The notes: generated by a model from the sequence alone, not told the origin. DNA of 64,000 nucleotides from Armigeres subalbatus (GCF_024139115.2 NC_085141.1:33619242-33683241); one strand, 5' to 3'; counted from the first letter of the stretch, positions 10,705 through 22,733 are shown. Translations and numbers: made by a program.

Positions 10705-12150
10705 CCGTGGGACATCAAAATCCGTACACTTAAGCACCTTCGTATATGAAAAAGTCATTAGAAAATAGGAATCGAATGTAAATAAAACGATTGTCATTGA
10801 CACAGGCGCATGAAGGCTTTTACTTTTGAAGTGTTTCACATTTACTCATTAAAAACTATGAAAAACATGATAAAATAAAGAATTAAATCAACTACTCCTG
10901 ACTCGAAATCCGTCCACCGGAACGGATTTCGAATCAAAGGATCAAAATCCGTACAGCTATTTCTTAACTAAATATTTAAATTGAAACAACCTGATTGACT
11001 AAACTACCACTGTAAATAGTTCGATATGCATCTTGAGAAGCGATCCCGTCGATTTGTATTCCGCTTATCTTATGTAATGATTTGCAATTAGCTATTAAAG
11101 CACAGTTACTTTTGGTGCAATTATGCTGTACCCGAAAACAAGATGGCGGCACAAACTCCGCGTTTGGTGGGTTGAGATTTGTTTTTGATTTTTGTTGTTT
11201 TAATTTCAAAGCCTTCTTTCCAATTCTATGCCCTAAAAGCTTACTGTCAAGTATCTGAACAGAATAAGATTAATTATTCCTACATTAATTACCTTTAACC
11301 TCTCTTAATTTATTGATATCTCATGAGGTGGACGGATTTCGGTGCTGTACGGATTTCAGTCCCGCACGGTACTCATGCTCTGGTTTTTAACATTCGAAAT
11401 AACATTTTCTGCGTTGATTGCGACGCCGCACTCTAGATCATTTTTTGCGCGATCGTATTGGGTTTCCTCACTACTTGCCATATTACCGTGCGGGACCGAA
11501 ATCCGTACAGCACCGAAATCCGTCCACCTTATGAGATATCAATAAATTAAAGGGGGTTAAAGGTAATTAATGTAGAAATAATTTATCTTGTCCTGTTCAG
11601 ATACTTGGCAGTAAGCTTTTAGGGCATAGAAATGGAAATAAGGCTTTGAAATTAAAACAACAAAAATCAAAAACAAATCGCCACCCACCAAACGCGGAGT
11701 TTTTGCCGCCATTTTGTTTTCGGGTAGAGCCTTATTGCACCAAAAGTAACTGTGTTTCTTTGCTTATTGCAAAGCATTACATAAGATAACCGGAATACAA
11801 ATCGAAGGGATCGCTCCTTAGGGTGCGTATAGAACTATTTACAGTGGTAGTTTCGTCATTCAGACTGTTTCAATTTAAATATTTAGTTAAAAAATAGCTG
11901 TACGGATTTTGGTCCTTTGATTCGAAATCCGTCCACGGTGGACGGATTTCGAGTCAGGAGTAGTTGATTTTATTTATTATTTTATTATGTTTTTCGTAGT
12001 TTTTAATGAGTAAATGTGAAACACTTCAAAAGTAGAAGCCTTCATGCTCCTATGTCAATGAAAAACGTTTTATTTACATTCGATTCCTGTTTTCTAATGA
12101 TTTTTTCATATACTAAGGTGCTTAAGTGTACGGATTTCGATGCCCCACGG
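10705..12150. mobile_element. head-to-head pair of 666-bp TA-flanked elements (giant inverted repeat)
   Basis: The arms at 10705-11370 and 11485-12150 are highly similar reverse complements separated by 114 bp. TA borders the outer ends (10703-10704, 12151-12152) and also each inner end (TA after 11370, TA before 11485). Outer ends read CCGTGGGACATCAAAATCCG and inner ends CCGTGCGGGACCGAAATCCG, so each arm has its own inverted termini. The motif CGGATTTCG or CGAAATCCG recurs near both ends and in the middle of each arm (around 10905-10930 and 11915-11950). No transposase is visible. It can be read either as two inverted insertions or as one long-TIR foldback transposon of 1446 bp. Confidence 0.75.
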
Positions 12151-12285
12151 TATAGGATTTTCACAATTTTTCAACTTTCCTTACTAACTTTTTGTATATA
12201 GAAACCCAGAAGAGGTCAAGACGAATCGATTGGTGAAGAAATTTTGTGAATCGGTCATCCCGTTCGTGAGTTATTTATTTATTTT

Positions 12286-13225
12286 TTTAATTTATTATTA
12301 ATTGGTACATTCATCTGACATCATTGTCTACATGAATAAAACTTAAGCTAGGCAAATGCATTAGATTGCAACAATCGTAGTCTGAAATTACTTGTGCTTA
12401 TAGAAAAATCAAATAAACTGTAAAGACTATTAAACATACAACACATTATACGTATTGGCTCGTTCTGACCATAGCCAGTGCGTCTATAGTCCAATCTTAA
12501 AAAGTTCGTTTGTCTTAAGTTACGAGGAATAGCATTTATGTTGATTTGAGCTAGCAAATTGGATGAATCAATATATCCGGTTATCACTTTTTGTATAAAC
12601 AGAACTCTTTCCACCTGACGTCTTCTAGTTAATGTGTCCATTGCAAGCAAACGGCAGCGACTCCGGTATGATGGTAAGTTGAAAGGGTCACGCCAAGGAA
12701 GATATCTCAACGCATAACGAACAAAACGAGATTGGACGGCTTCTATTCTCGAAGTCCAGCATTCAGAATAAGGGCTCCACACGACAGCAGCATATTCAAG
12801 TACAGACCGCACTAGCGAGAAATACAATGCTCGCAAGCAGTACGGATCCTTGAATTCATTTGATATTCTGAAGATAAATCCCAGATTTCGATTAGCTTTC
12901 GCAATAACATACGAGTAATGCTCTCGAAAAGACAGTTTTGTGTCTAGTTGAACGCCAAGATCCTTAACTACTGATTCTCTCGCTACTATTTCACCTTCAA
13001 TACCATAGTTCCACTTGATTGGGTTCTTTTTACGGGTGAAAGATATAACCGAGCATTATTTAGTACTGATTAACATCTCGTTGATTCCACACCATTCTGC
13101 AAAGGCATCAACAAGTTTCTGGAGTTTTAAACAGTCTTCGAGGGACGATTGCCTCAAAGGCAATCCAAACTCATTTTCATGGGTTAGACAGATACACTCA
13201 CCTTCTGGCAGCATACTATACATTG
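12286..13225 (-). pseudogene. 5'-truncated LINE, RT C-terminal part
   Basis: The minus strand encodes the region after the RT palm of a Jockey/I/CR1-group retrotransposon. It starts near DCLKLQKLVDAFAEWCGIN, then VKDLGVQLDTKLSFREHYSY, LYFSLVRSVLEYAAVVWSPY and QSRFVRYALRYLPWRDP, ending at TAG (12348-12350). One in-frame TAA follows ISTK at about 13055. The YADD catalytic motif is not present. A short 3' UTR ends in an A/T-rich TAATTTATTATT tract. The 5' end is lost near 13225, where the reading becomes unrecognisable. Which of the three clades it belongs to I cannot decide. Confidence 0.7.
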
Positions 13226-14876
13226 GCGTACGCTTGCTCTTTCATTTTCTGATCATGTGACATAATCCCACAAATGAATCTCCACAGATGCCGCCCACAA
13301 GAAATTGCAAGAAAATGTACTTTCCCACAATAATGCTCAGGCTGCGGGTCTGATGTCACCAGCCCCATCCGGATTTGGTGCGTGATAGGTACTCGACACC
13401 GCCACCGCTTGGGCAGAACGCGGTCCGATATTTTCGCTGACATTAATCTCTAATTAGCATTTTTGACACTTACAAACTCATTGGCTTGCTCGAATGTCCA
13501 CAAAACAACAAAAGACTTCAACGCTCTTTCGCGCGAGCGAGGAACCCCATCCACCGTGCGTTTGCTCTTGCGAAATACACTCGAACCGTATTGCGTCGGC
13601 TTTTTATTTGGGCAATAACGTCAGATTGATTCCCGAAAATAAAATACACGCGAAAAACTTTAACCTCCGTCGACAGCAGGACTTTTCCCCATATATGGAA
13701 ACGAATGGTCCCGTTATGTGATCGCTTTTACGAATGCTTATTGCGTTTATTTTCTATAGCGCTGAAAGGGGCATTACGGATTTTTCCAACTCAAAGAGTA
13801 CCATAAACAATCATATTTCCCCCAATTCCCTTACATATTTTTTGTGGGAGGCCAATCCAGATACCAGCGACTAGAGATTAACAAAACTGATGCGAATATC
13901 GGTCACCGTTCCCGTCGTCGACGACGACAACGAACAGGATCGGGGATAAATTTCCATACGGATTTCGAGTCCCCGACGGCGATGATGGGGTGTGCAGTGC
14001 AGTGGTGATATGGTAAACATTTATTACAAAAGAGGTGTGACTGCAATTATGTGCAGATCCTTTGCCCAAATCGACGACTGAGTCAGCGGGAGCTCGTGTG
14101 CCGTTGCAGCGCATATCGGGTTATTATTATGATGATGGCAATGATGATGCCAGTTGGCAGTAAATCACACCTCAGGGCTCGATCGTAGCCTCTCTTGCTC
14201 ATGTCGAGCTTAACTGAATTATATTGTTTATTTCTTTCAAGAATGGGTGAAATCGAGATTTTTGGAAAAGAAAGGTAGAAATCCATAGTTTGTTAAAATG
14301 GCTATGGAATCACAGCTTTAAGTTGTGAGGTTTACTTGAGCATTTTTACAAATTCGCTTCCAAAATATAAATGTGACCAAAGCGATATCGTTTTTGGAAG
14401 GCCAAAATTAATGTGATAGTTATGATGATTGTCCTCCTATATGCCACTAAGAGAATTTAGAGTTATTTTTAATTTACTATTTACCGTAGATTTGAATGTA
14501 CATCATTTTCAATGTATTAATAAAGTTGAAGATCAAACAACCGCGTAGCACTCGAGAATGGATACATCTATTTGAGCACTTCTATATTTGTTCTGTCTTT
14601 TTATAAGGAAAAATTGCACAGATAGAAATAATCCATTGATGAATACAATGTTTGGCGTGTTACCAGGGAGGCAACTCCTTGACGACTTGAGTTGACGAGA
14701 GCCGGAAGACCATTCAAAAAATTATAATTTCTGCTTGATCAAATTAGGCAAAACATCAGTTACTAGAGCATATGGTTGGTTGATCCGCCAATTTTGCATT
14801 CTGATGTTTCTCAAATTTAATAAAACAACAGTATGAATGAAGAAATTTACGATGAAGTAACAACATTTTTTTATTT
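13226..14876. other. single-copy-looking noncoding DNA
   Basis: No transposon end or domain recognised. 13300-14190 has a more mixed base composition than the surroundings and several short ORFs on both strands, none recognisable. It may be host intergenic or intronic DNA. Confidence 0.35.
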
Positions 14877-14993
14877 CACTGGCGGAGACAGAGGTGGGGC
14901 ATCACACGATGCAATCACACCTTTGTTCTCAACGGCTATTATTCTTGCACCAAGCGGTGCCCCACCAAATAACAATAGCTGGCTCCGCCAGTG
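14877..14993. mobile_element. 117-bp MITE with CACTGGCGGAG ends
   Basis: Ends are inverted: CACTGGCGGAGACAG then GGTGGGGC on the left, and GCCCCACC then GCTGGCTCCGCCAGTG on the right. No TSD was found. Its right end directly abuts GTACCCC of the satellite-bearing hAT-like element, whose first ~35 bases are missing here. Confidence 0.6.
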
Positions 14994-17900
14994 GTACCCC
15001 TTCGAACTTTTTCATTAATTGAGGTACCCCCTATTTTTTGCTGTAAATGAAAAAAAGTGTAAATCAAAACATATATGAAAAATGGATCTGAAATCTAACG
15101 GGATTTCTGGCTCTCCAAAAAGTTGGCTGAACGATTACTCCGTAAGTTTGTAGATTAAGCTTTCAACAGGACTTTCATAACTATTGGAGCCATCCGAGCC
15201 TATTGTAAGAAGGCTTCCGATCCTATAAAATGGCGGCTTTTGATCCACTTGAAAGGAGGCCTTTGATCATCTTGATAGATCGCTTCAAAGCTTCTTGTAA
15301 GAAAAATTCCGAGCCATTTGAAGGGAGGCTTCGGAGCCTCTTGGAAGAAGTCTTTCGAGCCTTCGAATCATTTGAGCCGCTTGAAATGAGGATTCCGAGC
15401 CTCTTGAAGGGTGCTTTTCGAGCATCTGGAAAGGAGCCATCCAAGCCTTTTGAAAGTAGGCTTCCGAGCCTCTTGAAGCAATGTTTCCAAGCCTCCTAAA
15501 ACGAGGCTTTGGAACCGTTTGATAGGCTTACAGGCGTTTTGTAAAAAGGCCTTCGGGCCTCTTGGAAGGAGCCTTTCGGTCCTCATGGGAGGAGGCTTGC
15601 GACCCATTTGAAAGGAGGCTTCCGGGCCTTTGGAAATGAGGCTTCCGGGCCTCTTGAAAGGAGGCTTCCGGGCCTCTTGAAAGGAGGCTTCCGGGCCTCT
15701 TGAAAGGAGGCTTCCGGGCCTCTTGAAAGGAGGCTTCTGGGCCTCTTGAAAGGAGGCTTCAGGGCCTCTTTAAAGGAGGCTTCGGGCCTCTTGAAAGGAG
15801 GCTTCTGGCCTCTTGAAAGGAGGCTTCCGGGCCTCTTGAAAGGAGGCCTGGGCCTCTTGAAAGGAGGCTTCCGGGCCTCTTGAAAGGAGGCCTGGGCCTC
15901 TTGAAAGGAGGCTTCGGGCCTCTTGAAAGGAGGCTTCCGGGCCTCTTGAAAGGAGGCTTCAGGGCCTCTTGAAGGGAGGCTTCGGGCCTCTTGAAAGGAG
16001 GCTTCAGGGCCTCTTGAAAGGAGGCTTCCAGGCCTCTTGAAAGGAGGCTTCCGGCCCTCTTGAAAGGAGGCTTCAGGGGCTCTTGAAAGGAGACTTCTGG
16101 GGCTCTTGAAAGGAGGCCTGGGGCTCTTGAAAGGAGGCTTCGGGCCTCTTGAAAGGAGGCTTCCGGGCCTCTTGAAAGGAGGCTTCAGGGCCTCTTGAAA
16201 GGAGGCTTCCGGGCCTCTTGAAAGGAGGCTTCTGGCCTCTTGAAAGGAGGCTTCCGGGCCTCTTGAAAGGAGGCTTCCGGGCCTCTTGAAAGGAGGCTTC
16301 CGGGCCTCTTGAAAGGAGGCTTCCGGGCCTCTTGAAAGGAGGCTTCCGGGCCTCTTGAAAGGAGGCTTCCGGGCCTCTTGAAAGGAGCCTTTCGGTCCTC
16401 ATGGGAGGAAGCTTGCGACCCATTTGAAAGGAGGCTTCCGGGCCTCTTGAAAGGAGGCTTCCGGGCCTCTTGAAAGGAGGCTTCCAGTCTCTTGAAAGGA
16501 GGCTTCCGGTCCTCTTGAAAGGAGGCTTCCGGACCTCTTGAAAGGAGGCTTCCGGGCCTCTTGAAAGGAGGCTTCCGGGCGTCTTGAAAGGAGGCTTCCG
16601 GGCCTCTTGAAAGGAGGCTTCCGGGCCTCTTGAAAGGAGGCTTCCGGGCCTCTTGAAAGGAGGCTTCCGGGTCTTTTGAAAGGAGGCTTCCGGGCCTCTT
16701 GAAAGAAGGCTTCCGGGCCTCTTGAAAGGAGGCTTCCGGGCCTCTTGAAAGGAGGCTTCCGGGCCTCTTGAAAGGAGGCTTCCTGGGCCTCTTGAAAGGA
16801 GGCTTCCTGGCCTGTTGAAAGGAGGCTTCTGAGCCTCTTGAAAGGAGGCTTTGAGGCCTCTTGAAAGGAGGCTTCTGGAGCCTCTTGAAAGGAGGCTTCG
16901 GAGCCTCTTGAAGGAGGCTTCTGAGCCTCTTGAAAGGAGGCTTCTGAGCCTCTTGAAAGGAGGCTCTGAGCCTCTTGAAAGGAGGCTTCTGAGCCTCTTG
17001 AAAGGAGGCCTGAGGCCTCTTGAAAGGAGGCTTCCGGGCCTCTTGAAAGGAGGCTTCTGAGCCTCTTGAAAGGAGGCCTGAGCCTCTTGAAAGGAGGCTT
17101 CCTGAGCCTCTTGAAAGGAGGCTTCCAGAGCCTCTTGAAAGGAGGCTTCCGAACCTCTTGAAAGGAGGCCTGAGCCTCTTGAAAGGAGGCTTCTGAGCCT
17201 CTTGAAAGGAGGCCTGGGCCTCTTGAAAGGAGGCTTCCGGGCCTCTTGAAGGAGGCTTCGGGCCTCTTGAAAGGAGGCTTCTGGGCCTGTTGAAAGGAGG
17301 CTTCCTGAGCCTCTTGAAAGGAGGCTTCTGAGCCTCTTGAAAGGAGGCTTCCAGGCCTCTTGAAAGGAGGCTTCTGAGCCTCTTGAAAGGAGGCTTCCTG
17401 AGCCTCTTGAAAGGAGGCTTCTGAGCCTCTTGAAAGGAGGCTTCCAGGCCTCTTGAAAGGAGGCTTCCAGACCTCTTGAAAGGAGGCTTCCAGAGCCTCT
17501 TGAAAGGAGGCTTCAGGCCTCTTGAAAGGAGGCCTGAGCCTCTTGAAAGGAGGCTTCTGAGCCTCTTGAAAGGAGGCTTCCGAGCCTCTTGAAAGGAGGC
17601 TTCAGGCCTCTTGAAAGGAGGCTTCCAGGAGCCTCTTGAAAGGAGGCCTGAGCCTCTTGAAAGGAGGCCTGAGGCCTCTTGAAGGAGGCCTGAGCCTCTT
17701 GAAAGGAGGCTTCTGAGCCTCTTGAAAGGAGGCTTCCGGGCCTCTTGATAGGAGGCTTCCGGGCCTCTTGAAAGGAGGCCTGGGCCTCTTGAAAGGAGGC
17801 CTGGGCCTCTTGAAAGGAGGCTTCCGGGCCTCTTGAAAGGAGGCTTCCGGGCCTCTTGAAAGGAGGCTTCGGGCCTCTTGAAAGGAGGCTTCCGGGCCTC

Positions 17901-18762
17901 TTGAAAGGAGGCTTCCGGGCCTCTTGAAAGGAGGCTTCGGGCCTCTTGAAAGGAGGCTTCAGGGCCTCTTGAAAGGAGGCTTCCGGGCCTCTTGAAAGGA
18001 GGCTTCTGGCCTCTTGTAGGGAGGCTTGGGGGCCTCTTGAAAGGAGGCTTCCGGGCCTCTTGAAAGGAGGCTTCTGGGCCTCTTGAAAGGAGGCTTCTGG
18101 GCCTCTTGAAAGGAGGCTTCCGGGCCTCTTGAAAGGAGGCTTCCGGGCCTCTTGAAAGGAGGCTTCCGGGCCTCTTGAAAGGAGGCTTCCGGGCCTCTTG
18201 AAAGGAGGCTTCCGGGCCTCTTGAAAGGAGGCTTCCGGGCCTCTTGAAAGGAGGCTCTCGGCCCTCTTGAAAGGAGGCTTCCGGGCCTCTTGAAAGGAGG
18301 CTTCCGGGCCTCTTGAAAGGAGGCTTCCGGGCCTCTTGAAAGGAGGCTTCCGGGCCTCTTGAAAGGGAGCTTCCGAACTTCTTGAAAGAAGTCCTTTATT
18401 TATCTTGAAAAGAGTCTTTAGAAGCTGCTGAAAGGAGGCTTCTGATCCTTTTAAAAGAAGGTTTTCAAGTCTCTTGAAAGGAGGTTTCCCAAACTCTAGA
18501 AAGTAGGCTTCCGAATGTTTTAAAAGATGTCCTTCGAGCCTCTTGAAAGACGCATCCGAGCCTCTTGAAAACCGACTTCTGAACTGCTTGGAAAGAGGTT
18601 TCGACAAGCGTATAAGGATGCTTCCAATCCCCTTGCTAAGAAACAACTGAGTTTTCCAAAAAAAAATCATGCCTCTTAAATTGTGGCTTATCGTTATGCA
18701 TATTATTATGGGCCAGCGAAGGTACCTCCAGGGGTACATGTACTCCAGTTTGAGAACCGCTG
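14994..18762 (-). mobile_element. hAT-like element carrying a 23-bp satellite (copy 1)
   Basis: The right terminus (18716-18762) ends GTTTGAGAACCGCTG, the reverse complement of a CAG(C/T)GGTTCTCAA terminal repeat typical of hAT elements. The left part (14994-15190) carries GGTACCCCTTCGAAC and TTCATTAATTGAGGTACC, then a block around TCTCCAAAAAGTTGGCTGA. This matches, in reverse complement, the end of copy 3 (48950-49135). The first ~35 bases of the left TIR are missing where the 14877-14993 MITE abuts. No 8-bp TSD can therefore be tested. The interior is almost entirely satellite, with no transposase. Strand is set so that copies 2 and 3 are '+'. Confidence 0.7.
15195..18640 (-). repeat. 23-bp satellite array, about 3.4 kb (copy 1)
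   Basis: A strict 23-bp period (for example unit starts at 16321, 16344, 16367). The plus-strand unit contains AGGCTTCCGGGCC and CTCTTGAAAGG, with a GAGCC variant. The centre (about 15600-18370) is homogeneous and both edges decay gradually, as expected from unequal exchange. Because 23 is not a multiple of 3, every minus-strand frame cycles through the same 23-residue peptide period (FKRPGSLLSRG, then EASFQEARKPP). This explains the apparent 408-codon ORF at 17513-18739. An 816-bp duplication is marked by CCTTTCGGTCCTCATGGGAG at about 15572 and 16388. Confidence 0.9.
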
Positions 18763-18982
18763 TATTAAGGCGATTATCACGTCAACATATTGCTACCCAA
18801 TCCTCAAATTACCTGCATTCAGGTATGGCCGGCGCCGGTATTGCTTAACTTTGGGTCACCAGTTTTCACGAATATCATCTGTTAATTCAGCTGGCTTGAC
18901 AATAACCAGTGATATAGGTAATCAAATTAATTATCTTATAACCTTCATGCATGATGGCACTACATCCTTCAAGGTGTCAAAC
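18763..18982. other. noncoding spacer
   Basis: Sequence just outside the hAT-like terminus; no gene recognised. Confidence 0.35.
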
Positions 18983-19190
18983 TGTTTCACGTAGTTCACG
19001 TAGTGAAATTGTATTGCTGACTCTTTTTATCTCACGAAAATCTTACTCAATTCCAAAAAAAACAATTCGTAAAAAGTGGATCAACTCAAAATTTGAGTAG
19101 TTCCACTTTTTACGAAAAATGAGTAAGATTTCCATGGGGAAAAAAGAGACGGCAATACAATTTCACTCAGTTTCTGAGTGATTTGAAACG
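18983..19190. mobile_element. MITE with GTGAAATTGTATTGC inverted ends
   Basis: The left half TAGTGAAATTGTATTGC, then CTCTTTTT and AATCTTACTCA is mirrored by TGAGTAAGATTT, AAAAAAGAGAC, GGCAATACAATTTCACT on the right. Weaker complementarity extends outward to about 18983 and 19190. The centre has a second dyad around ACTTTTTACG. TSD is unclear. Confidence 0.6.
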
Positions 19191-22100
19191 GATGTGTGGG
19201 TATATAACTCGTAAGATCAAGGATTTGAGATCTCGCTGACATCTCAAGTTGAGGATTAATTACACAGCAACTGTTTCACAAGTTCGTTCTATTGACTTCA
19301 GCTGACAGATTAGAGCTCATAGGAAGACCCACAGAAATGGCCAGGAATCATCCAAAAGGCATGTATTTATTGCGTGCAAAAAAGTTAGTCATCAAAAACG
19401 AAACTTTTGGGGCAAGGAAGTTATGCGGAACCAAATTATCACAACGCGAAGTTTAAGATGCCTGCATCCGAGAATGTGCATTTGGTATCTGTCGAATGGC
19501 TGTGAAAAAAACCTTCCCCATCGGGAATTCGATCCAAATACTATATGGCCTCTTGCCTGCATTTTGATACAATGACCACATCGATCCGCCATGTACGGTA
19601 TATCCACATTTCAAACTGTATAACTTGAACTTCATCAATTTCGCCATGTATAACCTGACTTCGATTGAAATCCATCTAAAATAAATTAAAAATTGAATAG
19701 AATGGGTGACTATTGGTTTTCAAAATAAAGTCAATCTTTTTGACGCTTTAAAAATTCCGCAAATTTACGAAGGTTACTATAGTAAGATGGCAAATACTAT
19801 AAAATCTGTACATAGCATGTGCCAAACTGAATAACCATAGTTGACCCGTAGCTAAAATAAAGAGCTGGATACTCATCCGATTTGCTCGCAACGTCGGTCG
19901 CAATAAATTGACTATTTTAGGCTTTTATTATACGCAATCCACCTTCTTCATCGAATGCGAAAGGCACTATCACCACTAGGTGGATTGAGCAGGGCTTTTA
20001 GACTATAGCCTAAGTTGTGTTGTAAAAATCGAAAACAAATCATGTAAAAACATGTTTGTCAATACATTAATAAGAATCGAAACAAATTAGATAGAAACTG
20101 ACCATTTAATTAAAATATTGTCATAAAAAGATATATTACCCACTATCCAGGAAATAAACAAACATGGGACTGATTGCGATTACAGGCAGTATAGACATTC
20201 ACCTCCCACTGTTGTTGCTATCGCCATCGTTTTCGCAAGACCATTTCAACAATCATACACTGTTACCCAGTGGACATGCAATTTGTCATTGCTATCTCCA
20301 ATTACTCAACATCACTTCGCTGAATGTCCAAAAGGTACCTACTCGGAAACGGAACGCACAACTGCGTGTCTATCAAATCATAGAAATCAATCAGCCGCCC
20401 ATAAATTTCCTAACGCTTCAGCGACCTTCCAACGCATAAATCAACTCGCCCGCCATCGATCGGACGTGCGTTACCAACCACTATCCACGGCCATGTGAGT
20501 TCCGTACCCCGAAGGCACCCAAAGTTGTCCTTCGCGCAAACATGTTCGTACGGTACGGTATGCTAATCAAACTTCAGCGCAGCCGCCGCATCATCGTCAT
20601 CCATCGCAACCTTGGGAAACCTTGCGACCACGTTTCGCCTGGAATGTGCCGAACAAGACCGACGACATCGACTGTGTGTGTACCAACGGCCAACGAATGT
20701 TGTCTGCGGTTCAATCGGGCGGACGGACGTTATCTACCACCAGAGTGGAGTTCCGCAAGAAGTTGTAGTTGTCGTGGCCGCCTCCCGTCTGTCCCAACTC
20801 CCGGAACTCCCAACCGACGATGATGACGACAGAAACATTTTGCTCCGACTCGAGTTCGGGCGCGGAAAACAAAATCCAAGCAAATGTTTTGTACTTCTGC
20901 TGCGTTGTTGTACTTGATCTGTTTGCTGCCTCCTATCCCCTTTTCCCTAAGTCGAGTACAGTAAATGCTCTTTTCACGCGATTTACTGGGATTGCGTTAA
21001 ATCAATTTCTCAAATGCGAACTTATTAATGTGAGATGTCAACCATATTGGCCGTATCTTTGTTTGACACACATCAGAAAGAAAATTGATGATTGATCTCA
21101 TATACGCCAGCCATTTGAAGGGATCGCAATTATTTATAAATTTTTATCAACCCTAATCAATAATAAGGACTTGATCATACGGATAATTGAGACCGAGCTG
21201 TACCTACTTAAGTACAAACAGGCACCAGCCAGTCAGCCATCCGACTAACCGACCAAGCCAGCAGCGATGGATTTCCTCCAGTTATAAATTTTATTTTATC
21301 ATCTTTGTTCTGTCATTTATGCTGTCAGTATGAAAATATGCAATTTATCAGTTTAATTGTCAATATTTGATTCGTTCGTTCGTTCGTTCGCTGGGTTCGG
21401 TTGGTTGGCCCGAGAAACGCCGTCCAGCAACGCACCGAGTCTTGGGTCCGGCGACCCATATCAGCATCTTTCTTTCCGAGCAGCGAAGAACTGGAATATA
21501 TGCGAAAGACTTGTTATTCCCTCCCCGTTACAAGTCGCGGCCGATCGGTATGAATTTGTTGCTTAAACTATCTTTATTTTTGATTTTTATTTATTCGAGC
21601 AATAAATTAATAAATTTGAAGGTTCCGATGCGCGGTGGTTGCTTGGATGGTCGCCCCCTTCGCCAGGATGCTGATGGGAATACGAGGAAGCCATGTTGGT
21701 AGTAAGCATGCCATGACAACGCAACGGTGAAAGAGGACAGCCGAGCAGATTAGCACCAACTGATTTCTTCGTCGTCACTTCTGGTTCCTCCCGAGACCGA
21801 GGGGACGCCGGACGGACGAAGGTTCCCCGTGGGTTGGAAAGTTGGGGTGTTATTTCGGGATTTAATCTTGTCGTTGGACGGGTACATGTATTGCTGGGCG
21901 ACATCTGCGCACGAACATGAACTTGCACCATGGCTTTATGCTCATCTCGTAAAATAAATGTGCGCATGAGTTGGCGGATGATAATGAAGATACGTACTAA
22001 GTGCACAAAGTAGAAGCAGAAGTATAAGAACACTAGAGGCGCTGTTATTCCTTACAACTATTGGGATCAACCTTGTTCAACCATAGTACTTAACATAGTT

Positions 22101-22434
22101 TTCACCTTAAAGTTCACGATCGATAAGGAAATACTGGGTAAAACATTAATCATCTTAGCTAAGTCACTCCCAATGATTCAACAACCATCACCTAATAATG
22201 TAAACGGAGCGGTTGGTACGAGGTGTCCCTGTTCAATGGCTTAATTGTTAAATTAAGTTAAGAAATGATTCTCACAGGTATTTTCAACAACGCTGCACAG
22301 TAGGCCTGCCAGCTTTTATTTTGAAATACATTCATGATGTGCTTCAAACATAAATATTGATAAGAAAAGTGATAGATGTAGTCGAATCTACCACTTTCCA
22401 GGATTCTAGACTAGACTAGTCAATATAAGGAAAT
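19191..22434. other. 3.2 kb with no assignable gene
   Basis: Mostly A+T-rich, with two GC-richer patches (20440-20900 and 21360-21960) that carry overlapping short ORFs on both strands. The longest is 148 codons on the minus strand (21587-22033) without recognisable domains. A short (TTCG)n tract sits near 21368-21390. A dispersed motif at 19960-19987 matches the one near 2232-2266. The GC-rich patches could be host exons or regulatory DNA, but I cannot support either. Confidence 0.35.
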
Positions 22435-22448
22435 AATGGGTAAAACTG

Positions 22449-22733
22449 GGCCCTCCTTAGCCGTGCGGTAAGACGCGCTGCTACAAAGCAAGACCATGCT
22501 GAGGGGGGCTGGGTTCGATTCTCGGTGCCGATCTAGGCAATTTTCGGATTGGAAATTGTCTCGACTTCCCTGGGCGTAAAAGTATCATCGTGTTAGCCTC
22601 ATGATATAGGAATGCAAAAATGGTAACCCGGCTTTAGAAACCTCGCAGTTAATAACTGTGGAAGTGCTTAATGAACACTAAGCTGCGAGGCGACTCTGTC
22701 CCAGTGTGGGGATGTAATGCCAATAAGAAGAAG
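22449..22733 (+). mobile_element. Feilai-type tRNA-derived SINE, complete with TSD
   Basis: The 285-bp element starts CCTCCTTAGCCGTGCGGTAA (pol III A-box-like TTAGCCGTGCGG) and has a B box GGTTCGATTCT at about 22511. A tRNA-unrelated body follows with CCCTGGGCGTAAAAGTATCA and AGTGCTTAATGAACACTAAG, ending AATAAGAAGAAG. It is flanked by a 14-bp direct repeat, AATGGGTAAAACTG (22435-22448 and 22734-22747). The short triplet tail and tRNA head match what I recall of the abundant Aedes SINE Feilai. The exact TSD points to a relatively recent insertion. Confidence 0.85.

Noticed and set aside
15600..18370. CRISPR array (regular short repeats)
   Set aside because: Units are directly contiguous with no spacers, and the context is eukaryotic transposon-rich DNA.
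17513..18739. 408-codon minus-strand ORF as a protein-coding gene
   Set aside because: It is the translation of a 23-bp satellite with a 23-residue period in any frame; there is no start context, domain or non-repeat coding part beyond about 30 residues of flank.
20164..21095. Cluster of Cys-containing plus-strand ORFs as a host exon
   Set aside because: Three overlapping frames are open over the same GC-rich patch and none shows a family motif or convincing splice sites.
21587..22033. 148-codon minus-strand ORF
   Set aside because: No recognisable motif, low-complexity composition and no supporting splice or promoter signals; kept only as part of an unassigned interval.
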